Source of the DNA: a virus
Length of the DNA stretch: 57,682 nt
IMG/VR virus record: IMGVR_UViG_3300047276_000505
Coordinates: 1 to 57,682 of that record
Strand: one strand, 5' to 3'
The translations under genes and the position numbers were made by a program. Shown here in pieces: positions 1-6,701 of this stretch. The stretch's first letter is position 1, and each line of letters opens with the position of its first letter. Below the pieces are notes generated by a model. That model made no database searches and had not been told where the DNA came from. It worked only from the letters and a program-made list of their open reading frames with translations.

Positions 1-1290
1 GGGTGGTGTGAGTTCATTGCCATGGTCAAGGATACGGATTGCCATGGAGAATGTGTCATTCAGTTCATAGAATCCAATGCGTGCATAGCCAACTTCTGAG
101 TCAGGACGAAGTAAATCTTGTGATTCAAGATACTTACGCAGCATTGTGAACAACGATGCAACAGGCATGTGTTCACGCAACCAACCAGCAAATGCATTTG
201 AGTTGGTACTGATGCTGCTTGTACGTACTTGACTCAGCCTGATGTAACGAAGTTCTTTGTAATAGGTCTGGTAATAATCAAGTGGACATTCAGGCCATAG
301 CCTGTTAATCCAGTCAATTGAATCAATGACATGGACAAAGGTTCTAAAGCCTTGAGTAATTGGTTTACGCTCAGTGTTATTGGGATTGTTGTATGCAAGA
401 GTGCAGCGATCAAGCTCTGCTTGTAGCAGCTTCTTGATTGCTGGCTTGGAAATGATGTGACTGATTCTTTCCAGTACACAAAACGTTGAGGATGCAAAGG
501 TAGGGTTCTTGTTAAACTCAAAAGCTCCATTGAGTAAGTTGTCAACGGTTAGACCTTGCTCTGCATCAAAACACTTGATCATTGCTGAAGGAATGTCAGC
601 TGCATCAAAGATGTTCTTGCAACGCATACGATCAAACAATCCACGGGAGTCAGACCATGTAGGCATGTTTTCCCGTAGGCTTGCTTCGTATGGACGGACG
701 CAATGCTCAATGATCTCGCGTCCTTTCTGACAGTAAAGGTTAAAGGCTTGCCATTGGTAGGCACGCCAACCACTGCCTTCACTTGATTCAATGTCACCCT
801 TGGTGATGTTCATTGAGTAAGTAAAGGTCTGGACACCACGAGCACCTTCGTGCTCGATGCACTTGTCTTTGCTGGTCCAGATGTGATAGGGCGCAGTCTT
901 AGCAGCAGCCGCTGTATTCTTGAATGCGTAGGCATGGCCATACACATACTCATCAGCTTGCTGCTTGGGAGGTAGCCATGCTGCGTACCACACTTGTTCG
1001 TAGTGATACAAGATGGCAATAACTTTGAGGCGAGCCTGCGGAGTTGCTACGTCCACAGGCGTGGTAAATACTCTGTAACGATTTGGTGCTAGCTGCTGGT
1101 TGATGTGATCAATCGCAGCTTGCTGATCTGATTCACGCACCACGTTATGTGGGATGAGGTGCGGAATGTTACCGAGTGGGTACTTAGCTTTCTTGGTAGT
1201 TGTGTTCTTAGTTTGCTTAGCCAACACCTTGAGTGTTGGGTCATAAGCAAGGAGTTCAGTTTGCAGGTTGGAGGGTAAAGCAAATTGCAT
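1..1290 (-). CDS. Hypothetical protein, C-terminus beyond the window
   Basis: A continuous open frame of 430 codons runs from an ATG at 1290 to the window edge with no stop. I do not recognise the family. The visible part is soluble and mixed alpha/beta, begins MQFALPSNLQ, and has many aromatic residues (Trp, Tyr) and no membrane segment. It is the largest gene of the leftward early block, starting 3 nt after the HNH/AP2 gene stop at 1293. Its size and position suggest a replication or takeover role, which is inference only. Confidence 0.8.
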   Translation of the reverse strand, partial: MQFALPSNLQTELLAYDPTLKVLAKQTKNTTTKKAKYPLGNIPHLIPHNVVRESDQQAAIDHINQQLAPNRYRVFTTPVDVATPQARLKVIAILYHYEQVWYAAWLPPKQQADEYVYGHAYAFKNTAAAAKTAPYHIWTSKDKCIEHEGARGVQTFTYSMNITKGDIESSEGSGWRAYQWQAFNLYCQKGREIIEHCVRPYEASLRENMPTWSDSRGLFDRMRCKNIFDAADIPSAMIKCFDAEQGLTVDNLLNGAFEFNKNPTFASSTFCVLERISHIISKPAIKKLLQAELDRCTLAYNNPNNTERKPITQGFRTFVHVIDSIDWINRLWPECPLDYYQTYYKELRYIRLSQVRTSSISTNSNAFAGWLREHMPVASLFTMLRKYLESQDLLRPDSEVGYARIGFYELNDTFSMAIRILDHGNELTPP

Positions 1291-1292
1291 GA

Positions 1293-1880
1293 TTAGTTCT
1301 GAATTGAATTGATTTGATTGAGGCGAGCAAACTCACCAAAGTGTAGCGAAGCAGCTTGGTTGTAAGCCAAGGCTGCTTCTTCTTGTGTTGCGTACATACC
1401 AATGTGTTTGAATTGTTTATCAACACGAATGGATGCACGCCATCGACCAGTCGCTTTAATTAAACAAACACCTTTGTAAATGCTGCTTGTGTTTTTGCGA
1501 CCGTTGCGATTGTGAGAGTTTTGCAGTTTAGTGGCTAAACGCAAAGCTTTGTTGTTGTCTTTGTCATTGTGTACATGATCTACAAACATATTCCCTGGAT
1601 CAGAGCCATGTTGTAGTGCATACACAATGCGATGAGCCATGTAATCCACCGTTTTACCTTGATACTTCCAGCGAACACGCCAATAGTGATCCTTGGTACG
1701 TTGAACACCTGCAATAGAGTTAGCTTTGGTCCAAGCACTTGGCGCTTGAAGCCAGCGCAAACCACTAGGAGATGTTGAATCTAAATAAAACATCTGTTGC
1801 AAATAGTCAACAGGTGGAAGTGGCCTGGGCTTCATTGCATTGATTTGAGTAGGTAAATGGAATGGGCAGTTTAACGTCAT
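1293..1880 (-). CDS. HNH homing endonuclease with C-terminal AP2 domain
   Basis: A 195-residue protein. Residues about 60-125 form the HNH-type region, with a HRIVYALQHG helix, then VDHVHNDKDNN and the N-rich QNSHNRNGRKN segment. Residues about 130-190 match an AP2/ERF-like DNA-binding domain (SIYKGV, GRWRASI, HIGMYATQEEAALAYN). HNH-AP2 proteins are free-standing or intron-borne homing endonucleases that nick a target site. An internal Met at residue 16 is an alternative start. It sits between small early genes with almost no spacing, as expected of an inserted mobile gene. Confidence 0.88.
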   Translation of the reverse strand: MTLNCPFHLPTQINAMKPRPLPPVDYLQQMFYLDSTSPSGLRWLQAPSAWTKANSIAGVQRTKDHYWRVRWKYQGKTVDYMAHRIVYALQHGSDPGNMFVDHVHNDKDNNKALRLATKLQNSHNRNGRKNTSSIYKGVCLIKATGRWRASIRVDKQFKHIGMYATQEEAALAYNQAASLHFGEFARLNQINSIQN

Positions 1881-1895
1881 ACCCAGGACGATTGG

Positions 1896-2153
1896 TTAGT
1901 CTAGATCGAAGTCATCGCGTTCAACGAGTTCCCACTGAGGATCGAGCTGATTAAGATAGGCACAGAAGCCATCTTCATCAAGAGGGATTGGTTCCTCTGG
2001 ATCCAGTTCAACAGTTGTTGTACATAATGCAGGAGCCCATTCTTCAGGGTCGAGATGAGTTGCGTGATAAAGCAACCGCATTTCGTCAACAACTGCTGTA
2101 ACAGTGACATGGGTGTCAGTGAATAGGGTGTCTTCAATGGCTAAAACTGTCAT
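1896..2153 (-). CDS. Small acidic early protein
   Basis: 85 residues, rich in Asp and Glu (DPEE repeats, C-terminal ERDDFDLD) and strongly acidic, with no membrane segment. It starts 3 nt after the stop of the 60-residue gene at 2156, so the two are co-transcribed. Small acidic proteins of early phage blocks often bind host proteins; no specific function is supported. An overlapping frame of similar length over the same bases has unnatural composition and is rejected. Confidence 0.7.
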   Translation of the reverse strand: MTVLAIEDTLFTDTHVTVTAVVDEMRLLYHATHLDPEEWAPALCTTTVELDPEEPIPLDEDGFCAYLNQLDPQWELVERDDFDLD

Positions 2154-2155
2154 GG

Positions 2156-2338
2156 TTAGTTCTCAATGTAGGAATAGTTTGGTGTGTTGACGCAGCGGTA
2201 CTTCATCCACAGTTGAGCTGTGTGGTACTCGTTTTCAAATCGTGTTGTGTCCAACACGTTTGCACTTGCTCTGCGCCTTGCGCAGTCAGCAAGATTGATG
2301 CGGTCAAACAAGTTGATAGTGTCAATGAATGCAGCCAT
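2156..2338 (-). CDS. Hypothetical early protein
   Basis: 60 residues, beginning MAAFIDTINLFDRINLADCARRR, with no recognised domain. The ATG at 2338 follows a leader containing a CCTGGG/CCCAGG hairpin (about 2366-2395). The downstream 85-residue gene follows almost immediately, which supports an operon. Confidence 0.6.
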   Translation of the reverse strand: MAAFIDTINLFDRINLADCARRRASANVLDTTRFENEYHTAQLWMKYRCVNTPNYSYIEN

Positions 2339-2365
2339 GGTTTGAATTGATTTAGTGGACAGGAC

Positions 2366-2395
2366 CTGGGACTTACACCGTAAGGATGCCCAGGA
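2366..2395 (-). repeat. Leader hairpin, CCTGGG/CCCAGG type
   Basis: Nested inverted repeat: outer arms CCTGGG/CCCAGG and inner arms CTTAC/GTAAG. It lies between the stop of the DUF4236-like gene and the start of the next gene. A related hairpin with the same outer arms and a GTAAGTCCCAGG segment recurs at about 3236-3278. Confidence 0.5.
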
Positions 2396-2398
2396 TCT

Positions 2399-2596
2399 TC
2401 AGATTATCTTAATGTTTGGAATGCTAACTCCTGTGCCAGGAATACTGAACGATCCCTTAACACCATTAGGGTTAGCATTGAGTGTGACTTGGAAAGGACC
2501 AAGCTTAATTGCTTTGGTATAAGATTTAACACCGTGTTCAGTGATGTTCACACCATGGATGGTGCGATCAAAACTAATGAGTGAACGCTTGGTCAC
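2399..2596 (-). CDS. DUF4236-like small protein
   Basis: 65 residues. The segment KAIKLGPFQVTLNANPNG followed by SIPGTGVS resembles the DUF4236 pattern of a short beta-rich domain ending in a P-G-T-G-x-S motif. The family has no settled function. Its start overlaps the upstream gene stop by 4 nt (ATGA type), so translation is probably coupled. Confidence 0.65.
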   Translation of the reverse strand: MTKRSLISFDRTIHGVNITEHGVKSYTKAIKLGPFQVTLNANPNGVKGSFSIPGTGVSIPNIKII

Positions 2597-2799
2597 TTGA
2601 GATCCTCCGGCATGAGTGCTTTGTAATCGTCATCATCCATATTGGACATGACGAATTTCTCTCCATTGGGGGCAATGAAGCCCCCGATGAATCCCATGCC
2701 GAGACGATCGGATGTTTCCTTCATGCGAGCAACAAGTTGCATGGCTTGAAGTCTTTGCATATCCAGTGAGTCTGGTATGCGAGGAGTGTTGTCTTTCAT
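2593..2799 (-). CDS. Hypothetical early protein
   Basis: 68 residues, beginning MKDNTPRIPDSLDMQRLQAM; an amphipathic helix followed by a Gly-rich turn (GMGFIGGF) and an acidic tail. No family recognised. It overlaps the DUF4236-like gene by 4 nt. Confidence 0.62.
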   Translation of the reverse strand: MKDNTPRIPDSLDMQRLQAMQLVARMKETSDRLGMGFIGGFIAPNGEKFVMSNMDDDDYKALMPEDLK

Positions 2800-2939
2800 T
2801 GAGATGAGTTGAGTAAGTGTGTTGAGTCTACCAGGGTAGTCAAGGGGTAAGGAAGGGAAGTAACAGAGAGCAACAGATAAGTATGTCTTATCTAATAAAA
2901 GGTTAGCTCCTGGTACTCCCTTCGGGGGGTGCAGGGGGG
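2800..2939. other. Intergenic gap with inverted repeat
   Basis: No gene seen. The gap holds a 7-bp inverted repeat at 2875-2893 (AGATAAG / CTTATCT, 5-nt loop) and a C-rich hairpin-like stretch at about 2915-2940 that could end transcription of the 2940 gene. The repeat arms resemble those at 23788-23812 ahead of the capsid gene. Confidence 0.4.
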
Positions 2940-3215
2940 TTAGCTATGCATGGCTTGGTGTTCCCTCCATGCTGCACTATGCATTTCACTAAAAGTGATA
3001 GGAGGTTCACCCCCTTCGGAAGGAGTTGGGTCATAGTCGATCTCGTCTTCGAGCATGCCTATGACTTCCAGTACCACATCTGCGGTATGTGGAGTGAGAT
3101 GCTCGTCCATTTGATGGCGCTTACTCTCACGTTCTTGGATTGCTTTGAGGAGGTTCACCACCTCTTGCAGGTGGTGGTACTCATTCTTCTTCCAGTTGAT
3201 TTCAGGGTAGGTCAT
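2940..3215 (-). CDS. Hypothetical early protein
   Basis: 91 residues from the ATG at 3215 (MTYPEINWKKNEYHHLQEV). A start 36 nt upstream exists but would run into the leader hairpin. It is a helical, charged protein (LLKAIQERESKRHQMDEH) with an acidic C-terminal half (EDEIDYDPTPSEGGEP). No domain recognised. Confidence 0.62.
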   Translation of the reverse strand: MTYPEINWKKNEYHHLQEVVNLLKAIQERESKRHQMDEHLTPHTADVVLEVIGMLEDEIDYDPTPSEGGEPPITFSEMHSAAWREHQAMHS

Positions 3216-3235
3216 TGGTTTGTGTTGAGGTGAAT

Positions 3236-3278
3236 CCTGGGACTTACACACCGTACTTACGTCGGTGATGCCCAGGGT
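3236..3278 (-). repeat. Leader hairpin, CCTGGG/CCCAGG type
   Basis: Second copy of the nested leader hairpin. Outer arms are CCTGGG/CCCAGG and inner arms CACCG/CGGTG, and GTAAGTCCCAGG is shared with the copy at 2366-2395. Just upstream in transcription is a further inverted repeat, TTGGCA/TGCCAA. It lies in the leader of the gene starting at 3215. Confidence 0.5.
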
Positions 3279-3328
3279 TGTATTGGCAAATTTGACGTGC
3301 CAATCAATACTACGGAAGTGTTATAGCG

Positions 3329-3571
3329 TTATGCGGACTTGGGTTCAGTCATGATCCAGCCGGTGTAGTTATCACTGCACCGTTCAACGCGTATCAATCC
3401 GTATTGCTCAAGTTTAGTTAAGGCGTTGAGGTATTGATCAAGCCTTGATACTTGAGTTGTACATCTTGGTACAAAGCATGGTGTCTTTCCATGCTTCTTC
3501 CTGTGACCCAGGAAGTAGGTGTAGAGGTTGCGTTGATTGATTGTGAGTGCTGGCAGCGTTGCTGTTGACAT
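3329..3571 (-). CDS. Putative winged-helix DNA-binding protein
   Basis: 80 residues. Helical N-terminus (INQRNLYTYFLGHRKKHGK), a helix pair (TTQVSRLDQYLNALTKLEQYG) and a beta wing (LIRVERCSDNYTGWIMTE) form the order expected for a winged helix-turn-helix. It could be an early transcription regulator. Assignment is from this pattern alone; no catalytic motif is visible. Confidence 0.6.
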   Translation of the reverse strand: MSTATLPALTINQRNLYTYFLGHRKKHGKTPCFVPRCTTQVSRLDQYLNALTKLEQYGLIRVERCSDNYTGWIMTEPKSA

Positions 3572-3574
3572 GAC

Positions 3575-3943
3575 TTAGCAATAGTACGGACGGGACTCAG
3601 GGTACACAGTGGCGTACCTGTTGGCGAAACTTAGCTCGATGTTCGAGCTTGTTGTGGTGTCTCCAAGACTTGGCTGACCTTCGATCTCGTACTCTTCGAA
3701 GTACTGGATGTAGGTTTGGATCGCCTGCTTCTTGGAGAAGATGCAGTGGCTGAGGACCGGGTCACCTTGCTGGTACCACCATCCACCTTCCTCTGGACCG
3801 CCGTAGTTGAGCGTCGTTTGGTGGACGGTGATGACCGTTGGGTCTTCGTGTTCGAAGTACTTGTGCGTGTTGTAGGCGTTGACTGCGTAACGGACTTTGT
3901 AGGTTCTGGGGTAGAACTTACGGAGTTCTGAGATGTAAGACAT
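3575..3943 (-). CDS. Hypothetical early protein
   Basis: 122 residues, beginning MSYISELRKFYPRTYKVRYAV and rich in Tyr, with a GGPEEGGWWYQQGDPV turn. The ribosome site (GGAGG before the ATG) is good. Much of its length is overlapped in another frame by the membrane-protein frame 3631-4032. No family recognised. Confidence 0.7.
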   Translation of the reverse strand: MSYISELRKFYPRTYKVRYAVNAYNTHKYFEHEDPTVITVHQTTLNYGGPEEGGWWYQQGDPVLSHCIFSKKQAIQTYIQYFEEYEIEGQPSLGDTTTSSNIELSFANRYATVYPESRPYYC

Positions 3944-4032
3944 TGGAGTGCCTCCAGTAGTGTTGTGATCAGAATTGAGATGATTGTGATGATGACAATG
4001 ATGATGTCATCTTCATGCTTAGGCTTAGTCAT
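3631..4032 (-). CDS. Putative small membrane protein overlapping the next gene
   Basis: 133 residues. The ATG at 4032 overlaps the stop of the 43-residue gene (ATGACTAA). The N-terminus is MTKPKHEDD, then a clear transmembrane segment (IIIVIITIISILITTLLEAL). The remaining ~100 residues are Ser/Thr/Arg-rich and are encoded over 3575-3943 in a different frame. The start and membrane segment look real; the low-complexity tail may simply be what the overlap forces. Confidence 0.45.
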   Translation of the reverse strand: MTKPKHEDDIIIVIITIISILITTLLEALQCLTSQNSVSSTPEPTKSVTQSTPTTRTSTSNTKTQRSSPSTKRRSTTAVQRKVDGGTSKVTRSSATASSPRSRRSKPTSSTSKSTRSKVSQVLETPQQARTSS

Positions 4033-4156
4033 CGTAAGTCTCCTGTTCAGGTGGGTTGAGTTCATATTGTTCACGCATGGCTTGCTCTTGTTCGTATGCC
4101 ATGTCAGCCATGGCATCAAGCAAGTCAGCGTTGTAGTTGGGATCGAGTTGAGTCAT
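4025..4156 (-). CDS. Small acidic protein, 43 residues
   Basis: Starts MTQLDPNYNADLLDAM and ends in an acidic YDD. It is helical, Met/Glu/Gln-rich and has sensible codons. Its stop overlaps the start of the membrane-protein frame at 4032. Its leader contains CCTGGGCATG...TTAAACTGCCCA, also found before the gene at 1880. Confidence 0.55.
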   Translation of the reverse strand: MTQLDPNYNADLLDAMADMAYEQEQAMREQYELNPPEQETYDD

Positions 4157-4237
4157 GGTGAAATGTAAGTAAAAGGATTGGGCAGTTTAAGGACATGCCC
4201 AGGTCCAGTCGTAGTACTGATGTACTAGCGGCGGTAG

Positions 4238-4669
4238 TTAGATCTTTACGCCTCTCCAGGCCAGACCTTTGTGGATGTTGGAGATGGTGTGGTAACTGAC
4301 GCCAAACTTCTTGGCAATTGATTCGTAAGCTTGTTGCTTAGAACCAAATGCTTTCATAACCTTGGCATCAGACAATATCCATTTGATGTCACGGACTTTC
4401 TCCTTGGTCAGCTTGCAGTTACCAGGAGGACTAATCCTAGGCTTACCTTCGGGTTTAGTTGATAACTCCTGGTCCTTAACAGCCGTTACCTGTGGTGCTG
4501 GCTGTTGGTACAGGGGGAATCGGGGGGTAGTGTCAAATGTATTGCGGATAGGAAAACCAAGGGTTACGGATGCTCCGTCCTTGGTTACCGAAACGGTAAT
4601 CTTTCCATCGCGAGTGATGACACTGATGTGATCAGGGTTGTGAACGTCGAGCTGGCTGAGCGCTTCCAT
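4238..4669 (-). CDS. Helix-turn-helix protein
   Basis: 143 residues. The C-terminal ~60 residues (KLTKEKVRDIKWILSD..., then AYESIAKKFGVSYHTISNIH) form a resolvase/homeodomain-type helix-turn-helix like those at the ends of HNH endonucleases. The N-terminal ~50 residues are beta-rich and resemble no nuclease I know. It could be a regulator, or the DNA-binding part of a former homing endonuclease. The HTH assignment is good; the role is open. Confidence 0.7.
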   Translation of the reverse strand: MEALSQLDVHNPDHISVITRDGKITVSVTKDGASVTLGFPIRNTFDTTPRFPLYQQPAPQVTAVKDQELSTKPEGKPRISPPGNCKLTKEKVRDIKWILSDAKVMKAFGSKQQAYESIAKKFGVSYHTISNIHKGLAWRGVKI

Positions 4670-4712
4670 GGATCGTGTTGCGTTGAGTGCGTTGGATGCA
4701 GATGGAGAATAG

Positions 4713-4740
4713 CTGGTACAAACAAAGATGCAAGTACCAG
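4713..4740 (-). repeat. Leader hairpin upstream of the HTH gene
   Basis: Perfect 7-bp arms CTGGTAC/GTACCAG with a 14-nt loop, between the stop at 4780 and the start at 4669. No gene is seen in this ~110-nt gap. Confidence 0.5.
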
Positions 4741-4779
4741 TCGTAGTGGTTCAGGGAGTGAGGACACTATCGCTAGTGC

Positions 4780-4998
4780 TTAGTGTGGAAGGAAATCCGT
4801 ATCGCTGAGTAGCCGATGAACTGGCACGCAGTCTTCGGCGATCTCCTCCGGTGTGCAGCCGTCCCAGTCTTCGGTCTGGTTCTCGATCACCTCGCAGCCA
4901 ATGTCTTCGAGTTGATCGGTGAACTGAGACCAGGTACGGGCAGTGCCACAGACGTGGGCATAGCGCCCAGTGCGATCAGTAACCAGCGCTACGAACAT
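4780..4998 (-). CDS. Hypothetical early protein
   Basis: 72 residues with an alpha/beta pattern: MFVALVTDRTGRYAHVCGTA, then a helix (WSQFTDQLEDIGCEVI) and an acidic C-terminus. No family recognised. The start lies inside the end of the upstream membrane-protein gene (23-nt overlap), supporting an operon. Confidence 0.65.
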   Translation of the reverse strand: MFVALVTDRTGRYAHVCGTARTWSQFTDQLEDIGCEVIENQTEDWDGCTPEEIAEDCVPVHRLLSDTDFLPH

Positions 4999-5179
4999 TG
5001 GATTGCTCCTGGTTGGGAAGTTGGATGAGGTCTACGCCAACCATTGCAGAACCAGTGATGGTTGCAATGATGGCGATGAAGATTGCTTGCAAGACTTTGC
5101 TACACAGTGCTTCATGGTGTGTGCGGTAAGTATCTAAGGTGATGTACCTGTTCTTACCCATGGAGTAAAGGCGTTTCAT
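4976..5179 (-). CDS. Small membrane protein
   Basis: 67 residues from the ATG at 5179. A basic N-terminal ~30 residues precedes one hydrophobic segment (AIFIAIIATITGSAMVGVDL). No recognised family. The longer frame upstream crosses a leader hairpin and palindrome and is unlikely to be translated. Confidence 0.6.
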   Translation of the reverse strand: MKRLYSMGKNRYITLDTYRTHHEALCSKVLQAIFIAIIATITGSAMVGVDLIQLPNQEQSNVRSAGY

Positions 5180-5216
5180 CTGAGTTGAGATGTTGAGTGA
5201 ACTGAGTGCAGGATGT

Positions 5217-5240
5217 TGAGTCCTGCAGTAAACCCACCGC
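5217..5240 (-). repeat. Leader hairpin TTTACTGCAGGACTCAACAT type, copy 1
   Basis: Hairpin with arms GCAGGA/TCCTGC in the leader of the gene starting at 5179. The same sequence recurs at 5732-5757. Confidence 0.55.
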
Positions 5241-5243
5241 ACT

Positions 5244-5257
5244 ATACGAATTCGTAT
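5244..5257. promoter_or_regulatory. Perfect palindrome ATACGAATTCGTAT
   Basis: A 14-bp perfect palindrome in an intergenic gap. The same core reappears at 7147-7162, extended to 16 bp. Two copies of an exact palindrome in non-coding positions suggest a dimeric repressor operator. No binding protein can be named. Confidence 0.5.
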
Positions 5258-5281
5258 CAACGGAAGGGTTAAGTGCAGGCT

Positions 5282-5491
5282 TCAGTTCTGCTTAAAGTCT
5301 GCATTCTTGATGCAGTAGTATGTGTCGCCGAGGAAACCATCGACGTACACGAGGTTGTGGTTAGGTTGCTTGTGGCAATTGGCAACGTAGTGGCTGTTGA
5401 GTAGCTTCTGTCCAAAGACAGAGAGCAACAAGCCGATGCCAGTGCCCATGGTAAGAGCTAGCACAGAGTCAACCATGTGGTTCTTAGTCAT
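5282..5491 (-). CDS. Small membrane protein
   Basis: 69 residues. Hydrophobic segment near the N-terminus (VLALTMGTGIGLLLSVFG), then a polar Cys-containing tail (VANCHKQPN, YYCIKNADF). It could be a membrane-anchored early effector. No family recognised. It is 2 nt from the stop of the 71-residue gene. Confidence 0.62.
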   Translation of the reverse strand: MTKNHMVDSVLALTMGTGIGLLLSVFGQKLLNSHYVANCHKQPNHNLVYVDGFLGDTYYCIKNADFKQN

Positions 5492-5493
5492 GA

Positions 5494-5709
5494 TCAGATG
5501 TTGTTCTTGGGAGTGATGATGAATGCCATGTCGTTAGGCATCATGAGTGCTGCTGCACGACAGCGGATGTCATGTAGCTTCTCAGTAGCCTTAGTCTTGG
5601 TTGCAGTATCAGTGACTGCCTTGGTGACTACACGAGCGGTAGTCTGGCTAGCACTGATGGCCCAAGGCATAAACTCACGCATGTTCTTGCGGAAGTTGAG
5701 AGCTGTCAT
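5494..5709 (-). CDS. Hypothetical early protein
   Basis: 71 residues, basic and Ala/Thr-rich (VVTKAVTDTATKTKATEKL), with no clear transmembrane segment. Its leader carries copy 2 of the GCAGGA/TCCTGC hairpin and a GGCC-TTCG-GGCC stem-loop. No family recognised. Confidence 0.6.
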   Translation of the reverse strand: MTALNFRKNMREFMPWAISASQTTARVVTKAVTDTATKTKATEKLHDIRCRAAALMMPNDMAFIITPKNNI

Positions 5710-5731
5710 TGTGTTGAGATGAGTTGAATGG

Positions 5732-5776
5732 ACGGCAGGATGTTGAGTCCTGCAGTAAAGGCCCGAAGGCCCTTAG
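5732..5776 (-). repeat. Leader hairpin copy 2 plus GGCC stem-loop
   Basis: 5732-5757 repeats the leader sequence of 5217-5240 (arms GCAGGA/TCCTGC). 5757-5776 forms AAGGGCC-TTCG-GGCCTT, a stem with a stable UUCG-type loop that may end transcription of the upstream 44-residue gene. Confidence 0.5.
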
Positions 5777-5784
5777 AGCAGGAG

Positions 5785-5919
5785 TCATGCCTCAAGCTTG
5801 CAGATGTAGATGAGCAGCTGGTCAAGGATCTCGGTAAGATCCTGGTCGCCAGTGTCACCTACAACTTCGGCAAGCTTGGCGGCTGAGCCGTAGATCTTCT
5901 TGAGTTGATCGGGGTTCAT
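5785..5919 (-). CDS. Small helical protein, 44 residues
   Basis: Starts MNPDQLKKIYGSAAKLAEVV and continues as a second amphipathic helix (DLTEILDQLLIYICKLEA). The start sits just after the stop of the 82-residue gene at 5931. The composition is that of a real small helical protein. No family known. Confidence 0.6.
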   Translation of the reverse strand: MNPDQLKKIYGSAAKLAEVVGDTGDQDLTEILDQLLIYICKLEA

Positions 5920-5930
5920 GAGTTGTTGAG

Positions 5931-6179
5931 TTAAAAGATAGTCCCAGCCAAGGTATCGAGATGCATGGTGGCAATGTACTGGTAATAATCAGACATCGCA
6001 GCCAGCAACTCTTTGGTACCACAAGGGATACCACCCATGATTGTCTGGGAGTAACGTTCGATCCAGTCTGGATCTCCCTTGTAGTCATCGACCTGGACTT
6101 GGTAGTGAAGCATGGTTGATTCACCGCCATGCCAGGTGATGCGTTCAGTTGCACCTTCGTATGGGTAGTAGCAGAGCAT
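5931..6179 (-). CDS. Hypothetical early protein
   Basis: 82 residues, Tyr-rich (MLCYYPYEGATERITW... and AAMSDYYQYIATMH). Soluble; no domain recognised. Translation starts at the end of the first of three related leader elements (6180-6255). Confidence 0.62.
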   Translation of the reverse strand: MLCYYPYEGATERITWHGGESTMLHYQVQVDDYKGDPDWIERYSQTIMGGIPCGTKELLAAMSDYYQYIATMHLDTLAGTIF

Positions 6180-6255
6180 TGTATTGAGTTAAGCCACCCT
6201 CGGTGGGTGGCAATGACTGGACCAGGGTTTGCACCTGGTCACCCGCTTAGACGGA
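6180..6255 (-). ncRNA. Repeated structured leader element, copy 1
   Basis: Read on the minus strand it starts CCGTCTAAGCGGG. A hairpin with arms ACCAGG/CCTGGT and loop TGCAAA follows, then CCAGTCATTGCC, then a second hairpin with arms GCCACCC/GGGTGGC just before the ATG. Copies 2 and 3 share this order. The family is not recognised; it could be a regulatory RNA, processing site or translation-control element. Confidence 0.5.
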
Positions 6256-6534
6256 TCAGTCTGTATACATGTCGTCATCACGGTCCTTCTCGCGAAGGTA
6301 CATGATGATGCCACGTATTTCATCCAAGGTTAAATAACCTGTGGGGTTAGATAATCCTGGGAACCAGGCTTCGTAGGTCGTTGGCTGACCTGGAGCAATA
6401 GTGCCCATCAGTCCGGAACCTTTCGGTCCGGTCACGATGGAGATGTTGAATCCAGCAACGGGATCAACATATTCCAGATGCCAACCACCAGTTACGCCTG
6501 GGTGTGGTACCCAACCAAAAGTCAGGTCGATCAT
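6256..6534 (-). CDS. Hypothetical early protein
   Basis: 92 residues from the ATG at 6534, chosen because GGAG lies 6 nt upstream and the longer frame runs through leader elements. Gly/Pro-rich beta N-terminal part (MIDLTFGWVPHPGVTGGWHL), then a C-terminal helix (LTLDEIRGIIMYLREKDRDDD). No family recognised. Confidence 0.62.
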   Translation of the reverse strand: MIDLTFGWVPHPGVTGGWHLEYVDPVAGFNISIVTGPKGSGLMGTIAPGQPTTYEAWFPGLSNPTGYLTLDEIRGIIMYLREKDRDDDMYTD

Positions 6535-6620
6535 GGATCTCTCCATAGGTGCGGTACCCATCTCCGCTGTGGGTAATACTGAGCCTGGGGTTTGCACCCA
6601 GGCATGCCGCTTTAACGGAC
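6535..6620 (-). ncRNA. Repeated structured leader element, copy 2
   Basis: Minus strand: CCGTTAAAGCGG, then a hairpin with arms GCCTGGG/CCCAGGC and loop TGCAAAC, then CAGTATTAC, then a second hairpin with arms TACCCA/TGGGTA and loop CAGCGGAGA, then ACCGCAC before GGAG and ATG. It shares the loop sequences with copy 3. Confidence 0.5.
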
Positions 6621-6701
6621 TCAGTCGGTTACGTATCCGATTACGCAACTCACAATGAAAATCGTGATGAGTGCGACGGATTCGTAGGTAGTGAAGTGCA
6701 C
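6621..6701 (-). CDS. 26-residue single-pass membrane peptide, GTG start
   Basis: GTG at 6701 with AGGAG 6 nt upstream; stop TGA at 6621-6623. The peptide begins MHFTTYES and is then almost entirely hydrophobic (VALITIFIVSCVIGYV). It is flanked on both sides by leader-element copies 2 and 3, so the position between structured leaders is the same as for the neighbouring genes. Confidence 0.5.
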   Translation of the reverse strand: MHFTTYESVALITIFIVSCVIGYVTD

